From JAEUOS01 sp965279115 (GTDB lineage Bacteria > Pseudomonadota > Gammaproteobacteria > Burkholderiales > JAEUOS01): a DNA stretch of 64,000 nucleotides. Position 1 is the stretch's first letter; each line of letters begins with the position of its first letter. The stretch is from positions 1,612,001 through 1,676,000 of the forward strand of contig OZ257137.1 in NCBI GenBank assembly GCA_965279115.1. Direction: 5' to 3'. Of the stretch, positions 61,284 to 64,000 are shown one piece after another. Position numbers and translations under genes: made by a program. Below the pieces are notes generated by a model. It saw nothing but the letters and a program-made list of their open reading frames with translations, searched no databases and had not been told where the DNA came from.

Positions 61284-62369
61284 ATGAAACGTTCCATGCA
61301 GTCGCAGAAAACCCCTTCGGCACGCGCATTGCTGGCGGCCGTCGCTCTGGCTGTAGCGGGTTCCGCCGCGGCCGAGACCTTCAAACTGCGTATCGGCGCA
61401 GGCCACCCGGTGACCGGCATCGCGCATGTCACGGCGGTGCAGGACTTCTTCATGCCGGAGGTGAACAAGCGCCTCGAGCCCCTCGGCCACAAGGTCGAAT
61501 GGACGGCCGCCTGGGGCGGTTCGGTCGCCAAGCTGCCGGAAACCCTGGAAGCCACCAAGTCCGGCCTGCTGGACGTGGGCGTGATCAATTTCCCTTTCCA
61601 CAGCGCGACGCTGTTCACCAACAACTTCCCGTTCTACTTTCCGTTCCAGCCGTCAGACCATGTGCTCGCGGTCAAGGCGGTGCGCGCCACCTACGACCAG
61701 GTACCGTGGCTCTACCAGGTGTTCGAGAAAAAATACAACCAGAAGCATCTGGGCATTGGCCAGAATGGCGACTACGGCATCGGCGCGCGCTTCGAGGTCA
61801 AGACCTTCGACGATCTCAAGGGCAAAAAAGTGGGCGCGGCCGGCCCCAACCTGAACTGGTTCCGCAACACCGGCGTGGTCGGTGTGCAAAGCAGCCTGAA
61901 CGAGGGCTACAACGCCATGCAGACCGGCGTCTACCAGGGCTTCGTGATCTTCCCCGGCCCCTACTTCGGCTTCAAGCTGCATGAGGTGGGCAAGTATTAC
62001 CTCAATGCCGGCCTGGGCGCACCGGCCGCGATCGGCCTGACCATCAACATGGACACCTGGAAAAAACTGCCCAAGCCGGTACAGGACGTATTCGTCGCCG
62101 TCGGTCGCGAATACGATGTGGTCAACGCGCAGATGCAACAGAAGGCCGACATCGAAGGCCTGGAAAAACTCAAGGCTGCCGGGGTGTCGGTGATTGACCT
62201 GCCGCAGGCCGAGCGCACCAAGTGGGCCAAGGCCATCACCACCCTGCCGGGGGACATGGCCAAGGACGCCAACAAGCGCGGCGAGCCTGGCACGCAGGTG
62301 TTCCGCGCCTATATCGCGCAACTCAAGAAACTCGGCTACACGTTCCCCTCCGAGTACAAGATAGACTGA
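61284..62369 (+). CDS. TRAP transporter substrate-binding protein (DctP type)
   Basis: A 361-residue periplasmic receptor with a signal peptide ending near GSAAAETFK. The DctP fold follows (HKVEWTAAWGGSVAKLPETLEATKSGLLDVGVINFPF; GKKVGAAGPNLNWFRNTGVVG; GYNAMQTGVYQGFVIF). TAGGAGACGACAA precedes the ATG at 61284. It is unusually placed after the permeases. It belongs to a DctP branch distinct from the other two receptors in the window. The ligand is unknown, perhaps an aromatic or branched acid given the next gene. Confidence 0.87.
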   Translation: MKRSMQSQKTPSARALLAAVALAVAGSAAAETFKLRIGAGHPVTGIAHVTAVQDFFMPEVNKRLEPLGHKVEWTAAWGGSVAKLPETLEATKSGLLDVGVINFPFHSATLFTNNFPFYFPFQPSDHVLAVKAVRATYDQVPWLYQVFEKKYNQKHLGIGQNGDYGIGARFEVKTFDDLKGKKVGAAGPNLNWFRNTGVVGVQSSLNEGYNAMQTGVYQGFVIFPGPYFGFKLHEVGKYYLNAGLGAPAAIGLTINMDTWKKLPKPVQDVFVAVGREYDVVNAQMQQKADIEGLEKLKAAGVSVIDLPQAERTKWAKAITTLPGDMAKDANKRGEPGTQVFRAYIAQLKKLGYTFPSEYKID

Positions 62370-62425
62370 GCAAGAAGCGGTGGCGCGCGACCCGCGCGCC
62401 ACCGCCGCATTACCGCGATTGGCCC

Positions 62426-63619
62426 ATGAAACACCCTGATTCCCCGATCATCACCGCCGCGCAGGCGATCGAAGCCGCGCGTGGCCTGACCCCTCGATTG
62501 GCCTCCCGCGCCGCTGCCTGCGAAGCTGCCCGCCGCTGCCCCGACGAGACCATCGCCGAGTTGTACTCGACCGGGCTGATGCGCATGATGCAGCCGCGCC
62601 TGTTCGGCGGCTCCGAACTCGGCGCCGACGTGCTGCTCGAGGTGGTGCTGGAAATGTGCAAGGCCTGCGCCTCCACCGCCTGGGTATGGCTCAACCTTGC
62701 CACACATTCCTGGAATATCGGCCAGTTTGAATTGCAGGCCCAGCACGACGTCTGGGACAGCGAACCCGGCGCGGTCGCCACCACCGGGCTGGCCTTCCCC
62801 TGCGGCCGCGCGATCCCGGTCGACGGTGGCTATCGCGTCAGCGGCAAGTGGCCTTTCGGCAGTGGCGTCGATGCCGCCTCATGGATGCTGGTGGGTGCGC
62901 TGGCGGAGAGGAGCGGGCCGCCCGAACGGCGCTTCTTCCTGGTGCCACAACCGCATTTCAGAAGCCTGGACGACTGGCGCGCCTACGGTCTGGCAGGCTC
63001 CGGCAGCCATACCGTGGAGGTGGTCGACGCCTTCGTGCCTGAGCACCGCACGCTGGCCGCCGAGGTGTTTGCCGAGGGCTCCAATGTGCCTGGCGGCCGG
63101 GTCCATGCGTCGCCGCTGTATCGCCTGCCCACCTTCGCGATGTTCGGCTTCGCGCTCGGCATGGTCCCGCTCGGCCTGGCCCGCGCTGCCGCGACCGAGA
63201 TGGCGGCCACCCTCAAGAAGCGCGCTGGCACTTACACCGGCGCCCGGCTGGCCGAGATGGCGCCGCTGCAACTGCGGCTTGCCGACACCATGGCCGCGGT
63301 GGATTTCTTCGAAACCCAGTTCCGCGCCGACCTCTCGCAGATGGTTGCGCAAACCGAAGCAGGCGCCGGCTCGCCGCGCGCCGACAAGCTGCGCTGGAAG
63401 CGCAACCTCGCCTGGGGAACCCGCCTGGCCAAGCAGGCGATGGACAACGTCATGGCCATGAGCGGCGCCGGCGGCCTGATGTCCGAAGGCCACCTGCAAC
63501 GCCAGTTCCGCGACATCAACGCCGGTGCCTCGCACATCGCCCTGACCTGGGATGTGCAGGCACCGATGTTCGGCCAGGAGGTCCTGGGCCTGCCGCCGCC
63601 ACCCGGATTCCTCGTCTGA
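62426..63619 (+). CDS. Acyl-CoA dehydrogenase-fold flavoprotein (monooxygenase-like)
   Basis: A 397-residue protein of the acyl-CoA dehydrogenase/group D flavin monooxygenase fold. It has CKACASTAWVWLNLATHSW near residue 79, RVSGKWPFGSGVDAASWMLVG near 136 and the C-terminal SGAGGLMSEGHLQRQFRDINAGASHI. The catalytic Glu of acyl-CoA dehydrogenases is not where expected, while the layout matches p-hydroxyphenylacetate hydroxylase C2/HsaA-type oxygenases. These use reduced flavin and oxygen and need a separate reductase, which is not in this window. It is the last complete gene of the third TRAP operon. Confidence 0.78.
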   Translation: MKHPDSPIITAAQAIEAARGLTPRLASRAAACEAARRCPDETIAELYSTGLMRMMQPRLFGGSELGADVLLEVVLEMCKACASTAWVWLNLATHSWNIGQFELQAQHDVWDSEPGAVATTGLAFPCGRAIPVDGGYRVSGKWPFGSGVDAASWMLVGALAERSGPPERRFFLVPQPHFRSLDDWRAYGLAGSGSHTVEVVDAFVPEHRTLAAEVFAEGSNVPGGRVHASPLYRLPTFAMFGFALGMVPLGLARAAATEMAATLKKRAGTYTGARLAEMAPLQLRLADTMAAVDFFETQFRADLSQMVAQTEAGAGSPRADKLRWKRNLAWGTRLAKQAMDNVMAMSGAGGLMSEGHLQRQFRDINAGASHIALTWDVQAPMFGQEVLGLPPPPGFLV

Positions 63620-63656
63620 CCATTCGCCCCATCCGCTTCACGACCAGGAGAAACAC

Positions 63657-64000
63657 ATGCACACCAGCAAACGCCTCTTCATCACCGCGTTGACCGCACT
63701 TGCCGCCACCCTGTCCGCCGGCCAGGCGCTGGCCCAGGCCTATCCTTCCCGCCCGGTGAAGATCGTCGTGCCCTATCCGGCCGGCGGCCCGGCCGACGTG
63801 CTGGTGCGCGGCCTCGGCCAGCGCCTGTCGGAGAACTGGGGCCAGCCGGTGGTCGTTGACAACCGCCCCGGCGCCAACGAGATGATCGCAGCCGAAGCGG
63901 TGGCCAAGTCGCCGGGCGACGGCTACACCTTTCTGGTGGCGTCCGACTCGGTGTTCACCCTGAACCCGCACCTGTATTCGAAAGTGCCATACGACACCGT
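63657..64000 (+). CDS. Bug-family solute receptor, 5' part (cut by window edge)
   Basis: The first 114 codons of a Bug receptor. It starts at 63657 behind CCAGGAGAAACAC, with a signal peptide (LFITALTALAATLSAGQALA) and the signature VKIVVPYPAGGPADVLVRGLG, GQPVVVDNRPGANEMIA and GDGYTFLVASDSVF. The frame stays open to the window end, so the rest lies outside. It follows the flavoprotein gene by 37 bases and is probably cotranscribed. Confidence 0.88.
   Translation, partial: MHTSKRLFITALTALAATLSAGQALAQAYPSRPVKIVVPYPAGGPADVLVRGLGQRLSENWGQPVVVDNRPGANEMIAAEAVAKSPGDGYTFLVASDSVFTLNPHLYSKVPYDT

Noticed and set aside
59829..61601. A 1.8-kb minus-strand frame opposite the third DctM gene
   Set aside because: It is rich in His, Gln, Asp and Gly, typical of the antisense of membrane-protein genes; no motif is found.
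1..64000. A search for a defence system, phage, transposon or secondary-metabolite cluster
   Set aside because: No integrase, transposase, toxin-antitoxin, cas, restriction, NRPS/PKS or phage structural genes were recognised; all genes fit metabolism, transport or housekeeping.

Overview
The window is one high-GC (roughly mid-60s %) chromosomal segment of a betaproteobacterium, most likely Burkholderiales or a close unclassified relative. This rests on gene content: a conserved topB-smg-dprA / lysM / def-fmt-htpX-rsmB-DUF4390-ntrY-ntrX block, a DUF3567 protein, a 'FFLEELY motif' protein, several Bug-type (tripartite tricarboxylate) solute receptors without their membrane partners, and three TRAP transporters. 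I cannot name the genus. I see no rRNA, tRNA, CRISPR array, phage or insertion sequence. No gap between called genes exceeds 300 bases; the largest are 34867-35128 and 44052-44316.

Layout. 1-6157 is a plus-strand operon for four-carbon sugar acids: an FCD-type GntR regulator, a cupin, L-threonate dehydrogenase, 3-oxo-tetronate kinase, 3-oxo-tetronate-4-phosphate decarboxylase, a Tat-exported metallo-beta-lactamase-fold hydrolase and 2-oxo-tetronate isomerase. Together they can take L-threonate to dihydroxyacetone phosphate. 6260-13347 is a second operon: SMP-30 lactonase, a different FCD regulator, a tartrate/isopropylmalate-type dehydrogenase, a Gfo/Idh/MocA oxidoreductase, a complete TRAP transporter and a small ABM monooxygenase-like protein.

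13396-28930 is a lipid region. It holds a two-domain fatty acyl-CoA-reductase-like SDR protein, an FFLEELY protein, a long-chain acyl-CoA ligase and a WS/DGAT acyltransferase with an unusual basic tail. These are mixed with four alpha/beta hydrolases, two lipoproteins, an MFS protein, an SDR and two Bug receptors. The enzymes would be enough to make wax esters from fatty acids, which is an inference. 29078-44607 is mostly housekeeping: topoisomerase III, Smg, DprA, LysM protein, deformylase, formyltransferase, HtpX, RsmB, an NtrY-like kinase with a shortened NtrX-like regulator, a degenerate CobW-like protein, an LpxR-like outer membrane protein and DUF3567.

44714-58270 holds a Bcr/CflA efflux pump, a rhodanese and a uronate locus: Gfo/Idh oxidoreductase, GntR regulator, uronate dehydrogenase, a second TRAP system, a beta-propeller lactonase and a fructuronate-reductase-like enzyme. 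A DHA2 efflux pump and a FecR-like W/G-rich secreted protein follow. 58299-64000 holds a third lactonase divergent from a third TRAP system, an acyl-CoA-dehydrogenase-fold enzyme and a Bug receptor cut by the window edge.

The most useful non-coding observation is a shared motif beginning AAGTTGTATGA. It occurs before the regulator at 81, before the oxidoreductase at 47464 and between the divergent regulator and uronate dehydrogenase at 48359/48488. The two regulators at these loci have the same recognition helix (GVSRTVVREA), so the loci probably share or cross-talk over one operator although they lie 47 kb apart. The third FCD regulator has a different helix and a different inverted repeat in front of its operon.
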